Shown here piece by piece: positions 44,442 through 56,989 of a stretch of 64,000 bases of DNA. The notes under the pieces are model-generated. The model was given only the letters and a program-made list of their open reading frames with translations, was not told the origin of the DNA and did no database searches. The DNA is taken from positions 620,001-684,000 of the forward strand of contig JALRME010000022.1 of NCBI GenBank assembly GCA_026120035.1, given 5' to 3'. The position numbers and the translations under genes are program-made. The first letter of the stretch is position 1. Every line of letters starts with the position of its first letter. The DNA is from Coleophoma eucalyptorum (Eukaryota; Ascomycota; Leotiomycetes; Helotiales; Dermateaceae).

Positions 44442-47111
44442 GATGCAAAGGGGACAGGCTGAAGAAAGGTGACAATTTGTGGCCAGATTACACGCAAGGT
44501 GTATGAAATTGTATATGGTGGAAGGGCTAGCTCGAATATTTGAAGGCTAACTAGTTAGATTGGTGATTGTTGGAGGTGTTTCCAACCTGTCAACCCGGAG
44601 AGACAGACTACATAAGTAACTTATAGTAGCCGCTGATCAATTGTGTCTTGAGGCCATGAAAGAAAGCCTGGACGGAACCTATCATAGCTCGTCTGTCTCG
44701 TCTCCCTGATAAGAACTACACCCTTATGGCAGGCGGATAGCTTGATGATACCATAGGCTCTACCAACATGGTGTGGTAAATCTGCCTCGCCGTTGGTTTC
44801 GATATCCTCTGCTTAGGGTTGCCGAAAGTACAGGTGTCAGAGCGGCAAGGCAAGGAGGTGGCACTGTCGAATATGAAATCTGACAATGTCGCCTATCGGC
44901 TATCGTTTAAGCATAATCAATGAAGAGGCTGAAGGCGCCTCATCTCACGTGCCTTATCATGGCCGATTATGCGACGGATGTGATCGATGCATTTCCTCAA
45001 CCCCCGTGTTGAATCGGTTGGCCCTTTCTAAGCACCGGCTCGCGCGGGGTTAGCCGCTGATGAGCGTTGACCAATGCCTTGAACATGGGGTAAGATCCTG
45101 CTGCTAAGCCAGAAGCACCTCGAATAGGTAATTTCTCGTCACCTTAGAAAATACCGTCATCATTCCTACTACTATGGTGTACGTACAGGGTCCTATACAC
45201 GGTAACAATGTTAAGTATAGTTTTCTCCATCAAGCTAGACGACACCTTGACCAGCGTCTATGCGGGCTGGTAGATGGGCCTCTACAAGGCACGAGACTAG
45301 CGAAATTTACTACAACACATGCTGTAGAAGTAATCAGATTGAATTGACAAGCTTAGCTATACCTCTAATTCCAACAGCTAGTTGCAATCACACGGGCTGC
45401 CGAAATCACAATCACTACGATGTGCCAGGGCGGTATGGGAAGGCCGAGCAATAAAAATCGGTGTCTATAATAAAACATGCCATGTAACCTTGTAGCCATT
45501 TTTGGTCGCAACTAAGCTGAGGACGATACGGGTAAACATTGTCAGGCATTTGGCGAGGGCTGTTCTTAGACAGAGTGTAGAAGCAACAGTGTTTTTGTAT
45601 AGGGAAAAGAAAGACAACGGGAAAGGACATCGCGTTCTTAAAGAGCATAGAAAATGAGATATAGAGCTCGTGGCGCTTTATAAGTATCATAAGATACATG
45701 TACACGTACTTAACCCTCACATGATGCCAGATCTTGTGCCGATTTCAGTAACCAGTTCTCCTTCAGTATCGACTTAAGTACTTATGTCACTTGTATTATA
45801 TGTAATCTTTTTATTCGTAGCAAGAAAACACCGCCTAACGTTAGCACAGGCTGCTACCATAGGGTACACCTTGTTTTTTTATGGCAGATAGCCTAACTAT
45901 AACTTTAGTTCAGCCTTATAACACATCTGTTATTATAAGTATAATTGTTTACTATACAAGAATATTCCAACCATAGCTTTCATTCACAATTCATTTTAAT
46001 GCGCCTAGTACATTTTAAATGGATAACAATGACGATAGTTTCTTGTTATTATTTTTCAAGTGGTAGCAAAACCTCACTCAGTCTTCTGTAAGCGCAACCC
46101 ATTGCTATACCTTGACTGTTAGCAATAGTTATAGAGTAGCTTGCCAGTTTATTAGAAAAGAACATAGGTTATAGTAATGCTAATTATTATCCTAGGGACT
46201 AGCTAAGATTTAAGGGTTAGGTAGACCTAAGCCTCAGGTCAATGTAACCGATATACAGAAAGCTTGTTCCATGCTTAGAAACTACAAATATACCTTCACT
46301 TTAAAGCCTCGCCTTAGTTCGCGTTTTGTTTTCAAACATAGTAGGTAGGAAAATTAAAGCATCCTTAGGCTAAAATGCCTCTTTAGGATTTGATGTAAAT
46401 GTGCTTCTATACTCGAATACGCCTAGGCTTCGCCTATATCCCTAGGATGAATTATATGGGTGGGCTTATACGCGTTCGGGTCCAACTATATATGCCTTGA
46501 TCTATATATGTCCTAAGCTCTAGTGTGTTGGAGGTTAGTTGTCTTTAGCATCGAGTATATTCTTAAGTTAAGGTATGCCTAAGCTAAGCGATATCATTAG
46601 TTCAATGTAACTAAAACCATTCGTGTAAGTAGAGGAGAGAGCGAGGATAAAAATAATAATAAGTAGCGAGCACGATACGTTTGTGGTCTGGTAGCCTTAG
46701 ACCTTTAGAAGCCGCTCGTTTCGGTCTATCACTAAGTTAAACCAAATGCATTTATATCCTTGATAAGTATCTAAGCATCTTAACCTCTAAGTGTTGCGGA
46801 AAATAGGTCGCATGCGCGTGACTTTGAATTACTAGTTGGGGATAATTTATTACAATTGACTAACGAAGAGGCTTACTACACATTGATAGCAGTCGCATCT
46901 TGTGACGATAACCCATGTGCGTTTTGTACAAAACCGTGCGAAGTAAATTGCGCCCACTCAATGTGTGGTAAGCTATGTTAATGGTTTTGTGCACTCTATG
47001 CTAAAAGCTATTCCTAGTTATGTTCATACTATAGGGGGTGTTTCTTACCTTATGCAATCCCTTGTGATCTATTGCTATGGTTAGAGTGTTATACAAAGCC
47101 ATAATACTACT
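44442..47111. other. AT-rich gap of about 2.7 kb
   Basis: Includes the upstream region of the 738-residue membrane protein and then a low-GC stretch (45800-47100) with no open frames of note and many TA steps. No gene is supported; decayed repeats are likely but I cannot name them. Confidence 0.45.
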
Positions 47112-47428
47112 TGTTGGAATATCGATATATCTACCACCTACACGTGAGGTAACATCGTTATACCTCATGTAGGTATTGGTATATCGCTACGCCACCTATA
47201 GGTGTATAGAGTTGGAATATCGCTATACTACTTGCTTGTTGCCGTGTTTGCGCCTGAGCGCAAACACTACATATGACTGTATTACTACGGAGGTCGAATC
47301 GATACCCAGAAGTGGTATTTATAAGACCTCCACCACACTCACTTAGAAGAATCATCTATGTTTTTACCTTACCATTTTGACCTATCTATTACAGCTATTG
47401 AAATAAGAGGTATATAGATCAACCAACA
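47112..47428 (+). repeat. Solo LTR-like repeat, copy B (copia-type)
   Basis: Begins TGTTGGAATATCG and ends ATCAACCAACA, so the terminal TGTTGG and CCAACA are perfect inverted ends as in Ty1/copia LTRs. A polypurine-like GAAATAAGAGG lies close to the end. It is related over most of its length to 4151-4455. The start motif GTTGGAATATCG recurs internally at about 47213. Flanking five-base sequences (CTACT and GTATA) do not match, so no target duplication is visible. Confidence 0.7.
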
Positions 47429-47799
47429 GTATATCCTCTTCTCTTTATATATAATAGAATGATTGATCAAAGCTTATAGTAAAAGTTGTTAAGGTTCTAA
47501 GTTGGTGGTATAGAAAAGTGTTCGAGTTCTCTAGATGTCCGAGTTCCCTAGGAGTCACGTTATAATATTAGGCCTATGCTTTGCTCTACTGTCGGTCTTG
47601 CTAAAAAAATTCGAATTTATAGCCTTAGAGCGAGAACAAATAAAGGTGTACGAAAAGGAACCTCAAAACAAGTAGCAGCCACAGGCTTGATATATAATTC
47701 ATGTTAGATGAAGTTATACTTTGGGGCGTGGAATCTATTAATGTTTTTCCAAGTAGAGACCAACTTTAAAATGGAGATATATTTTGTCGCCTAGATAAG
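47429..47799. other. Intergenic, no gene seen
   Basis: 3' flank of the PEBP gene; nothing recognised. Confidence 0.4.
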
Positions 47800-48539
47800 C
47801 TAATCTATTCTTCCCTCCAAAGTATCACCAATGCCGAAGAACCAATTTACAGCCACCAACTCCAACCCGTGCTTGGCAATGAACTCATCGGCCTTAAAAC
47901 TTCTTCTATCTACAAATTTTTCACCTCCAACATTAGCCTTGGACAGAGAAGAAAACGAAGCTGGTTCTTTAAGCAGCAGAAAGATATAGCGGTGGGGCGT
48001 TGCGCTGTTCTCTCGTCAATTTGGCATCTCAAAATTTTACGAGACTGCTGAAATGAATTCTTATATTTAGAATGCGAAAGAAAGAAAACGATTAATAGAG
48101 AAAATATGGGAACGAACGTCACATCTTTTGCTCCAGGACCAAGATACTCTGTCAACGCAGCTTTCGATTGCGTCACAGGACCAGAACTTGAAGGCTTCAA
48201 GCCAGGCAGAACCCAGTGTCGCCAGAATGCGAATTTCGGGTCTTCTGGAGTTGGAGCATCAGGATCTACGAGCAGGAGAGTGTAATTATCTGATGAGTCC
48301 TAGATAAAGGTCAGATTAACATTAGAATCCCGCTAAGATTGTGGTCTCCTTACCTCTAAAGCAAATGATACCGTAGGAGCTTTTTCCGTCTCTTTCGTCA
48401 TTAAGTACATCCCTCCCACAACATCTTTCTCCCCAAATTTTAGATTCAATTCCATTAACGGTTTGAAGCACTCAGGTACAAGTGGACCGGGAAATAGCTT
48501 CGCTTTACTAAGTGAAGCAAGCAGTGCCTCTAAAGTCAT
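47800..48539 (-). CDS. Phosphatidylethanolamine-binding protein (PEBP) family
   Basis: Three exons, 48354-48539, 48123-48299 and 47800-48009, all phase 0, give 190 residues, the usual PEBP length. Seen: the ligand-pocket signature DPDAPTPEDP (residues 74-83), FWRHWVLPG (87-95), PHRYIFLLLKEP (from 126) and the C-terminal GLELVAVNWFFGIGD. PEBP proteins bind acidic headgroups; fungal relatives include carboxypeptidase Y inhibitor (Tfs1/Ic type). Intron 1 is 54 bp with a GTAAGG donor. Intron 2 is 113 bp and uses a GTGACG donor and GAGAG acceptor, chosen because only this joins GPGAKD to the HRY motif in frame. An in-frame ATG at 48629 would add 30 residues that look like a mitochondrial or secretory presequence (Ser/Phe/Arg rich); I prefer the ATG at 48539 but cannot exclude the longer form. 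Confidence 0.88.
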
Positions 48540-50616
48540 GGTGATGGTTGTAAAATTCTGATGTAGGTTCCTAAACGATGATACAGATCGGTTATAAAGA
48601 AATGATGTAAAATTGAGAGGAGAAAGCATCTCTAAATGAGCAGTGTTTGAGTGAAGGGTCGAGCTGTTTATGGAGATTTGGAGATGCGGAGATGTGGAGG
48701 CAACTAGGAACCTTAAGAACTCTCTTTGGTGGAAGAATAGGGCGCCAAGAACCGAGATTTGGTCTTGGTAAGGCTTGGGAGTAGGAGGATGAGAAATCTA
48801 AACTTCACGATATTAAGTTCACAAACAATATCGTATTCAACAAGTAACTTTGAAAAGAAGACGACTTTCTTTTGGCCTTTTGAATAGAAAAGGAAGGAAT
48901 AATGGTTAATGATCATCCTTCTTTAAACACATTTGGAAAAGACAAGAGTTGCTTAACGCCTTCCCAAAAGTCCTCAAAGTTTGTGATTTCATCGAAAGCC
49001 AAATTTAGCGTGTTATGATATCTGCTCTTTCGTGTTCTTTGGGTGCTCTTCTGCTTTACAATCTTAGATACTGATAATGACTATCACTCCTCTAGGTCCA
49101 TTGTATCTCATGTGTCATACATGGACAACTCAAAACTCGATGCACGAAACTGGCTGCCTTGGAGAAGAATAGAACGATGAACAGGAGATTTCCTTATTGG
49201 ACAACTTATTTTTCTTTGGTATTATTTGATCTCCTTGTTCTTGTATCCATAGGAAGCTGTGATACTAAGTTTCTTCCAGATTTGTTCTCTTACGTACAGC
49301 ATTTACAAGGACTTCGCGCCGTTAGAGAAGTTCAGCTATAATGATTAAAGGCGGAGTCGAGTATAAGAGAATAATCGAAATTCTTAGATCTTTCTGGGTA
49401 GTATAGAGCAATCTATTCTATGGCGAAATTTTAATACTTAAGAGCATTATGTTCACCACGGCGGTTTGTAAGCATCTCCCTGAGTTAAACAATGCGATAA
49501 ACGAGCAATAGGATTTACCTTGTCTCTACCATATGAGTGGTCAGCAGTCTGTTTATATGCAAGTGAATTATCGGATAGAATGGTAAATTCGCATAGTAAA
49601 ACCTATGGATTTGACACGAAACTAAGGATGTTCTTGTTAGAGCCTTGATAAGAATTTGGCATCACCTTTGTAAGCTCTGTTAGCTGTTATATGAACGGAA
49701 TCCTTAGAACAGTATATCAGCTAGAGGCAAGTATTTACTTTGATAGTCATAGCCTTAGTCTATTCTAATTGATGTTTATTTTAGGGCATCGATGTTTTAT
49801 TTATTCTACTCGATTACTATATCGTTGTAGTCATTTGACGAAAATGCTACGCTTTAAGACATGCCAATATCCTTGAAATTCACAGGTAATTCTCTCTCCA
49901 TTCGAATGCCATTTGACCCTAGAACTCATGTTGCTAATCATAATAGTGTATAAGGTGTTTGACTTTGGAGCAATCACTGAGGGCTCATCCGTCGTACCTG
50001 TGCTTTTAGATCTGATCTCAGACCCCTAATCTAATTCTTTGGGCAACACATAGCCGTTTCTATTTCTATGATAGTTGGGTAGCTTAGGCGCCACAAGGGC
50101 TATGTTTTATTCTGCCATACAATGAGTTTCACTAGTACTAGATGATCATAGCGCGGAACACTCCAATCCGGGCTAGCACAGACCCAAATACTGCTTGAAA
50201 CGAATCCCAAATTTATTGGTAGTAGTTGCATAGCAATTGTTACCTTACTATCCTTACTTCCTAGGTCTTCATATAATAATTCCAAGTCCACTTTAACAAT
50301 CAATCATGGGAAAAAGTGGTCCAGGGACAAAGTCAAAGTCTCGAAGGGGAGGGACTAAGCGTGGCAACTTTTACGGTTCCGACCCGATCTTAACCGTAAT
50401 AAGACTAGCTACCCCCTTGTATAATAAGACCAGATATTCGGTTCACGTCTTTGAGGTATCTCGATCAATTTGGAAGCCACTTAGGCGAGCATACACCTAC
50501 GAACGAGTCAACATATACGAACTCTCTGTCAGCCTCATAAACCATCTGTTATTATATGGGTCTTAAATATTAAATTTATTGTTATTTTTCGGAGGCATAG
50601 TTCTTGAATTGTTCAG
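48540..50616. other. Gap of about 2 kb between PEBP and PAQR genes
   Basis: No supported gene. The plus frame at 50306-50566 starts with a basic GKSGPGTKSKSRRGGTKRG stretch but has no recognised domain. The minus frames at 48713-48916 and 50100-50303 are equally featureless. Confidence 0.4.
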
Positions 50617-51766
50617 GTGGTGTCATTCATGGCATCTATCACACGTCAACGACGCCAGCATGGTGTTTTGGTAACTGCGGACAGCCCTAGCTTGGTCTAT
50701 ACCTCAACACTTGACAGCAAATCCTTGGTCGAATCAAAGAATTTGTTGAAAACAGCTGTTAAGGGGCGACTGATCTCCTGGGATGATCTTCCAGACTGGT
50801 CTAAAGACAATGAGCATATGCACTCGGGATTTCGACCAATTTCGAACTCCTATGTTGAATGTTTGAGGAGCTTAGGCTATTTGCATAACGAGAGTGGCAA
50901 TATATACAGTCACCTGCTAGCAACGGTATGGATGGTTGTATTAGCTTTGTGGTACTCTTCTTATATGAAAGAGCATTACCCTCAAGCTAACAGCGACGAC
51001 TTGATTGTCTTTTTGCTATTCTTTTTAGGGGGCACTCTTTGCTTTGCATTATCTACGATTTACCATATTCTCACAAACCATTCGCATTCTACCCATATAT
51101 TTTGTCTTCAGCTGGATTTTCTTGGTATTATTACTGTCACAAGTGGATGCCTGCCACCGGCGCTTTGGTATACGTTTCCCTGCACGGCTCGGAGTACTAA
51201 AATCATTTGGATAAGTGTATGTTCCTTCCTCAATAAACCGCAAACAAATGAGTGTAGTAGAACACAATATATAGCTCATATCAAGTGGTCCAAGAAGGCT
51301 AATTCATCTTAGCTTGACCTTGCCGCTCAGTTTCTTGGAGCTATCTTTGTGCTAAGTGTAAGGAAATTTCGCACTCCAGCATGGCGTCCATTTCGTGGAC
51401 TTCTTTTCTCATTCATGGCATCATCAGCGTTCTATCCAATCATTATCGCTATATGCAATATAGGGTGGAAGAGAGCGAGTGTCGAATATGGTGCCTCTTA
51501 TTATATAATGACCATCTTGGTTTATCTAAGTTCGGTCACAATATATGTAGTAAGTGACCAGCGACATCATTGCCTTAATAAAGCTGTCTTAATAACTTGA
51601 AATACAGATCCGGTTCCCTGAGGCATGGAAACCAGGTTATTTTGATACTTGGGGCCACTCGCACCAGATTTTTCATATCGGAATGGCCATTGGACTAACT
51701 ATCCATTTTTGTGCCTTTATGACAGCAGTAGACCAGTACTATTCAATTAAAGGTGGTGTATGTTAA
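50617..51766 (+). CDS. PAQR/haemolysin-III family seven-helix protein (AdipoR/Izh-like)
   Basis: Exons 50617-51216, 51313-51549 and 51608-51766 (introns 96 and 58 bp) give 331 residues. Fungal members (Izh proteins) sit in membranes and influence zinc, sterol and lipid homeostasis; the fold is related to ceramidases. Seen: cytosolic HSGFRPISNSYVECLRSLGY and LHNESGNIYSHLLATV before helix 1, the first metal-site motif STIYHILTNHS (H150), the second LQLDFLGIITVTSG (D167), and the third WGHSHQIFHIGM near the C-terminus. Thus the zinc-binding S/H, D and H-x3-H set is complete. Later helices FLGAIFVLSVRKF, GLLFSFMASSAFYPIIIAI and HFCAFMTAVDQYY follow. An internal ATG at 50629 is an alternative start. 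The gene looks intact. Confidence 0.9.
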
Positions 51767-52696
51767 ATTAGTTGGTCCTCTAGATCCAACGTTAAGCATA
51801 TTTGTTAGGAGGAAGTTTGATACGATTGCGTAAGCTCTGTATACAAGTGCAGCATTGATTGAAAAGTAGAAGTCAACGATATAGGAAAGACTGTTGTAGC
51901 AAGGTGTTTCGGTAAGTTCAAATAGTCAAATTTTAAGCAAAGGATGTATATAGTCCCTACGAGTTTCTGTTCCAATTAACTACCTGTAACTACCTTTTCC
52001 CCAGCTCTCTATAAATAAATATACACATCAGTGATGTTCAAACTACAGCGGACATTGACATAGGAGGATAAGATGTTAAGTCTAGCCTAGGTAGACATTG
52101 TCGTTACAATTCAGGTGTAGTGTAAAGTTCACATTTTCAAAGGACGTCTTTAGGTAACCTAAGCTTTATCTCTTTTATCAACACGTTCACATTAGATTCA
52201 TTAAAGTTAATGTCTGACGTTTCGCTGTGCTGCTCTACATATCAAAGTGCTCTATTATCCATGAACTTGGTACACAACTATTATCAACATACCAGAGCTG
52301 ATTATCAGAAATACATTTTACCTCAAACATAGTCATCTTAAGAATGTCGACCTCATCATCTTAGGATACCAAGAACTTGGCACAAGAAGCGGGGCATGCA
52401 TCATCGCTATGATGATTTCTAGTCGGAACAAAGTAATTCCCGTTGGCCCTATATTATCCCGTCTCGTTAGTACCATCCTACTGGTTTACAATGTCATCAA
52501 CATCGCCTACGCTTTACCCCTCAATTGACATTCCACCCTAAGCTACAATTTACAGTCGAATATTAGATCTCTGGGAGGTTGGGAGGTAGGAATTAGTCAT
52601 TGTAGAGACGTCGTCATTTAACGGGCCGTTCTCCACTCTTGACCTATGAGCAAGATTCTACCCGAACGACAGCTTCCTCCTTGCCTCGTGGCGAAG
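51767..52696. other. Intergenic, no gene seen
   Basis: No open frame of note; AT-rich, becoming GC-richer toward the next promoter. Confidence 0.45.
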
Positions 52697-52986
52697 CCCC
52701 CTGTCCCGTGTGTGGCGCATAGATGGAGGTAGGGGTGGGATGGGAATGTCGATTCTCCCTTATGGCTGTCCTATCTCTTTCTCAGATCCTGATCCCACTA
52801 TGTATGCATGTCGTAGATGACGTGATGGACTGATTTTAAACTGACAGAAGATCTAGAGGGGCGTTTCGTGATGACGTCGAAGATATCGATTATATATACT
52901 AGATTGAAGTTTTATTTGGATATCAAAAATCACAGAATTGAATTTTTTCAACCTCAGCAATACCTCAGTAGTTAATTGTCAACAAT
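52697..52986 (+). promoter_or_regulatory. Promoter with stress-type elements
   Basis: Stress-response (STRE) pentamers occur as CCCCT at 52697-52701 and AGGGG at 52731-52735 and 52857-52861. CRE-like octamers TGACGTGA (52818-52825) and TGACGTCG (52872-52879) lie between and after them. A TATATATA box at 52891 is 96 bp before the ATG. In fungi STREs are bound by Msn2/4-like zinc fingers and CRE-like sites by bZIP proteins such as Atf1/Sko1. Use of these sites is inference. Confidence 0.5.
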
Positions 52987-53687
52987 ATGGAAAACGCTAT
53001 GAATGCAGTCAATACACTCTTTACCAAGGGTGCGGCTTCAGAGGAAGCAGAGGGCAGGCAGGCCACTACCCGCCCATCGGAATCAGCTGCCACCCCTGTC
53101 CCTAGCAAACATAGAGACGAAGCAGTCGACGTCGAAGTTGCAGCCCCTGTTGAGCACACTCATATCAAAAAAGAACACGAGACTCGGCAACAAACCTTTG
53201 TCGAGAAAGAAAAACACCAAGATCATTACCATACTACAGTTCAACCTCTCGTAGATTCTGAGAATTTGCCCGAGAAGCACGATTACGTTCAAGAAACCAA
53301 GCACCGTAGCGTCAAGGGCGACGATGGTAAAGCAATAGCTAAGGCTAGGGCTGATCGAGCGGGCTTTGAGAGTACGAGTGAGGAGGCACAAGTTGAATCT
53401 CAAATCAAGGAGCCAACGCAAGTTGTGGAGCATGTACATCACCACTTACACGAGACTGTACAACCAGTAGTTGAAAAAGGTAAGAAAATCTCCATAGTGA
53501 ATCAAAACTCTTGGTGCTTTTGCTAATTTCTTTACGATGGATAGAGGTCATTGTCCCGTCAATTACACATAAAAGGGTTGATGTAAAGGAGAAGATCGAG
53601 GAACCTGCTAAGCATCATGGTGTAACAACCAAGGCACCCATTTCTGTCGAGGAGTTTGAGAATAAGCTTGCTCACCAGAAGAAATAG
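52987..53687 (+). CDS. Hydrophilic stress-type protein (fungal allergen-like/LEA-like)
   Basis: Exons 52987-53479 and 53545-53687 with a 65-bp intron give 211 residues. The protein is strongly charged and rich in His/Glu/Lys/Val, without membrane helices after the first residues. It contains a twice-used phrase, HHTTVQPL/HLHETVQPVVEK (HTTVQP near residue 80 and HETVQP near 158), and the C-terminal ISVEEFENKL. This organisation (EHxHIKxEHE, then DHYHTTVQP, then LPEKHDYV) is that of a conserved fungal protein often annotated as an allergen and induced under stress or during conidiation; its biochemical role is not known. The promoter with STRE and CRE-like sites agrees. The reading stays open through both exons. 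Confidence 0.78.
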
Positions 53688-53984
53688 GCAAGACTCTGTA
53701 ATGATCAAGATGTATGTACATTTTGTTTTTCAGATATAAAATATCGTGTTTCATGTGTATAAAGTATTCATGTTTATCTTCTATAATCGATCGAAGTACA
53801 ATGCTGTGATTATTATGTTAGCGTGACAGTAAGAGCTGGTTAATATATCAGGCAGAAGACATTCGGAAGAGGTCTTACAGTAGTGACCTAGAGAATAAAA
53901 CTAAGACGAATACTGTCGGAATGCTATTCACAATAGGTCAATATCACGACACCTAGTCATATGTTACCTATAGTATTCTTAGCG

Positions 53985-54755
53985 AGAGGGGGTACTTATA
54001 TGTAAGAACCTGACCTGCTCAGAATAGACAATTGGATAATCCATATATCACGTGACCCTATGACAGTATGCATAAGCGAGTATGAGCAGAGTCGGAGGGG
54101 TTTTGGACCCAGAAAGTATATGAAGGGAACTTCATGTAGAACTTGGATTCTTTTTTCTCTTTTCCTTCTTATCTTTTTTTTGTGTCCTTCATTACGAGAC
54201 CTATAGGATTCAGTTAGTATAAGGTTATTATGCTCCTAAACACCTCTATCCTACTATTGATCAAACCTATGTCTTTATATTATATAAAAAAGATTACGCC
54301 TACCGGGGACAGCCTATTATAATATCCTAATTCGAGATTCCAATCCGTATCAGAGGACATTCGGTATCGCCTTACTATGGGAACTCAAATAGCTATAATT
54401 CCCAAGATCTTATAGACAACTAGTGTAAGGACATAGGTTTGATCAACGGTAGGATAGAGGTGTTTGGGAGCATAATAACCTTATATTGACTGAATCCTAT
54501 AGGTCTCGTACGAAGGACAAAAAAAAGATAAGAAAGAAAAAGAGAAGAAAGAATCTAAGTTCTAGAACAAGTTCTCTTTATATGCTTCCTAGGTCCGAAA
54601 CCCCTCCGACTCTGCTCTTACTCGCTTATGCCACTAGGTTATATAATATACCGAGTATTAGGTGATAGGTATCCAATTATATGATATATGTCCAATATCT
54701 TCGATGATCTAATTTTATACTCTAGGTAGGTTAGGTTCTTATATTACCCCCCTCC
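53985..54755. repeat. Large imperfect inverted repeat (arms about 300-330 bp)
   Basis: The left arm at about 53985-54284 and the right arm at about 54421-54755 are reverse complements with mismatches, enclosing a spacer of about 136 bp. Shared landmarks: GTCGGAGGGGTTTTGGACC, a CT-rich run before TATCTTTTTTTTG, ACCTATAGGATTCAGT, AAGGTTATTATGCTCC and TGATCAAACCTATGTC. Mismatches are mostly transitions. It could be two copies of one element in head-to-head orientation or a hairpin-type element. No gene lies in the arms. Confidence 0.8.
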
Positions 54756-55055
54756 TTTTGTGACTGTTTATCCTCAAATAGTGTCGGAGGTAATATAGTA
54801 GGTTTTCGGGATGGAACAAAGAAAATCCTACCTAGTATTGTTGATTTCTATTGACACAAAGGACAATACTAAGGGTCTTAGTATTATCGGTTTGAACAAT
54901 AGCAATCGGTAGATATAGACCAAGAAATTTCCTCCTAGCTTTCTCTCTTTCTTTCTTTCTCCTTTGGCTTCCTGAAAATCAAAAATCGTACGTATGCCTC
55001 TAGGCTTATTGTTTGGGTACTTACTTATATAGACAGTCGATTTCGCTACGGCTTC
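54756..55055. other. AT-rich spacer
   Basis: No gene; contains a TTTC microsatellite-like run near 54945-54960. Confidence 0.4.
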
Positions 55056-55320
55056 CTAGATGTAGGCGACGAAGAACAAAAGACCAAACACTAAGCTTGC
55101 TGCCCGACGGCCAAATATATCCGAGAAGGAGATGAATATAAAATTAGAGAATCCAAGAATAATAATGATAATACTAGTAATCAAAGTCTCTTGAGTAAGA
55201 TTGATATTGAAGCTTTCGCCAAAGAGAGGAAACATTAGAGCTATAGATAAGGCTAAGGTAGTGGTCACAAACGTATAGATTGAAAGAGTAGCGATTATTA
55301 GCCCTAGAGTAACGTTAGAT
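55056..55320 (-). pseudogene. MFS transporter fragment, RIP-like decay
   Basis: The minus frame (55056-55268) reads ALSIALMFPLFGESF, ETLITSIIIIILGFSNFIFI and FSDIFGRRAASLVFGLLFF. This corresponds to helices 1-3 of an MFS transporter, with the GRR signature of the loop between helices 2 and 3 retained. It is extremely rich in Ile/Phe and TA steps, as expected after C-to-T change. Only about 70 codons are open and the surroundings hold many stops. The strand differs from the fragment at 56990-57840, so the two are different genes or an inverted copy. Confidence 0.6.
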
Positions 55321-56989
55321 TAGGAAACACTAGTCAGAAGTAGCGATAAAATAAATTCAAAGAAAACCTATATTTTCATAAGGTAGACTAATTCAATAGA
55401 TAACTAGGATCAAGACTAGGTAGTAGAATAAGTCTTTTCGGTTAGTACCTACCTCCATAGTCAATTCCAAGGATACTCTTACTTAACACGGTTATCATTC
55501 ATATTAGTCTGCTTTATAGACTGTATTCCTGGTATCAATTCGATATTGTAGTTTTGTGACACCTAGCCTTCGAGAGGACCAGACGACGGCATTTGAGAAG
55601 GTGTTTGATCTAGAGTATATAGACGAGAAGCTATAATAAAGTATAGACTTATATGAATAAGATTGAATAAGTATGTACTTGGATCAAAGGCGTATCACTT
55701 AACATATGAGCACGAAGACCGAGATCAGAGGGTGGATGTCATACTTATACGCGAGGAACAGTATATATCTTTCTAAGGAGGATATAGGACAGCTAGGCTT
55801 TACCGTAAGGGGTAGAGGATATAGATTGAGTGTGACTGGCTCTAGAGTCTAGAGAGCTTTTCTATAACCCTAACCTTAACTAAGTAAGTAAGGGGTATAT
55901 AAGGGGGACGGGAAAGTGAGTCGAGGAGCAAGGAAGAGGCGGCGGAAGTTCACTTATACAATCTAACGCTATCTCGTATATTCGCTTTCCCCTTAGAGAT
56001 ATTCCCCTTATATCGTGGCTTTATCCTTTCGCCATCTAAAGCAATTGTTATAATATACTATCAAGATCCCTATTTATAAAACGCGGTAATGCTCAACCAA
56101 TAGTTGTACCTTTATATATTGCTATCTTGCCGGAAATACTTGACCAGCCGATAAGCTGCTATACTGAAGATTCTATCCCTATGCTAAGCTTGAAGTTCGC
56201 CTGTGAGGTAATGCAAAGCCTTAGTTATTTCAAGATGCGGTGATTTCTTACCCACTTGATTGGTACGATACAAGCTTACAATTAGTAGGTTATCAATCAA
56301 GGAAGGCGATTTGATGAGTTATAATATATAAAATATTAAGGTATACCCTCTATTACTAGTATAGAAGTACTATTCCGACCTTCGAACTATGATTTTAGCA
56401 ACTACTGGCTTATCTATAAGCCAAGTACCAAAGTTCTACCCAAAGGATAAAAGAACCTAGCCGAAGATCCCTTCCTATCGATTTGATTTTTGAGGACTTC
56501 GCTATTACTCCAGGAGATAGTACGGTCATTCGCGAGGACTAGAGAGACTTTATCGGTCGCGAGTCACATCAAAGGGTCTATAGCAAATAACCTCTAGTAG
56601 ATAATGATTGAAGCCACTATTACAACGTTCATATTACGCTCGCTGCATATGACGTCCCGGAGACTATCACCTAATGTCCATTTTTGATAGAGCTCGCGGA
56701 TAGTTACTCTTTTATATACTATATACCACTATATATTGACGATACCTCCCGCAAGGGCAAAAGTTAGTATCGCGTTAGTAATATTATCTATAATAGTAAG
56801 CAACACTGAAACCTAGGCTACTACGAAATTTATCTTTTTTCCGTACGAGACTGTAACGATAACAATAGCACCGATCGTATACCTAGTGACTCTAATTAGA
56901 GCTCTAAGACGCAAAATTGGAAAGCTTTCTAGCGGAGCTAGTTTCTAAGGAGCGCTACTATAAAGCATTATACTAGAGGGGACTTAGAC
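55321..56989. other. AT-rich region, no readable gene
   Basis: Dense stops in all frames and a strong excess of TA and AT. Probably decayed repeats; nothing nameable. Confidence 0.45.

Noticed and set aside
50306..50566. Basic small protein starting MGKSGPGTKSKS
   Set aside because: No conserved domain and no splice link to the PAQR gene that follows.
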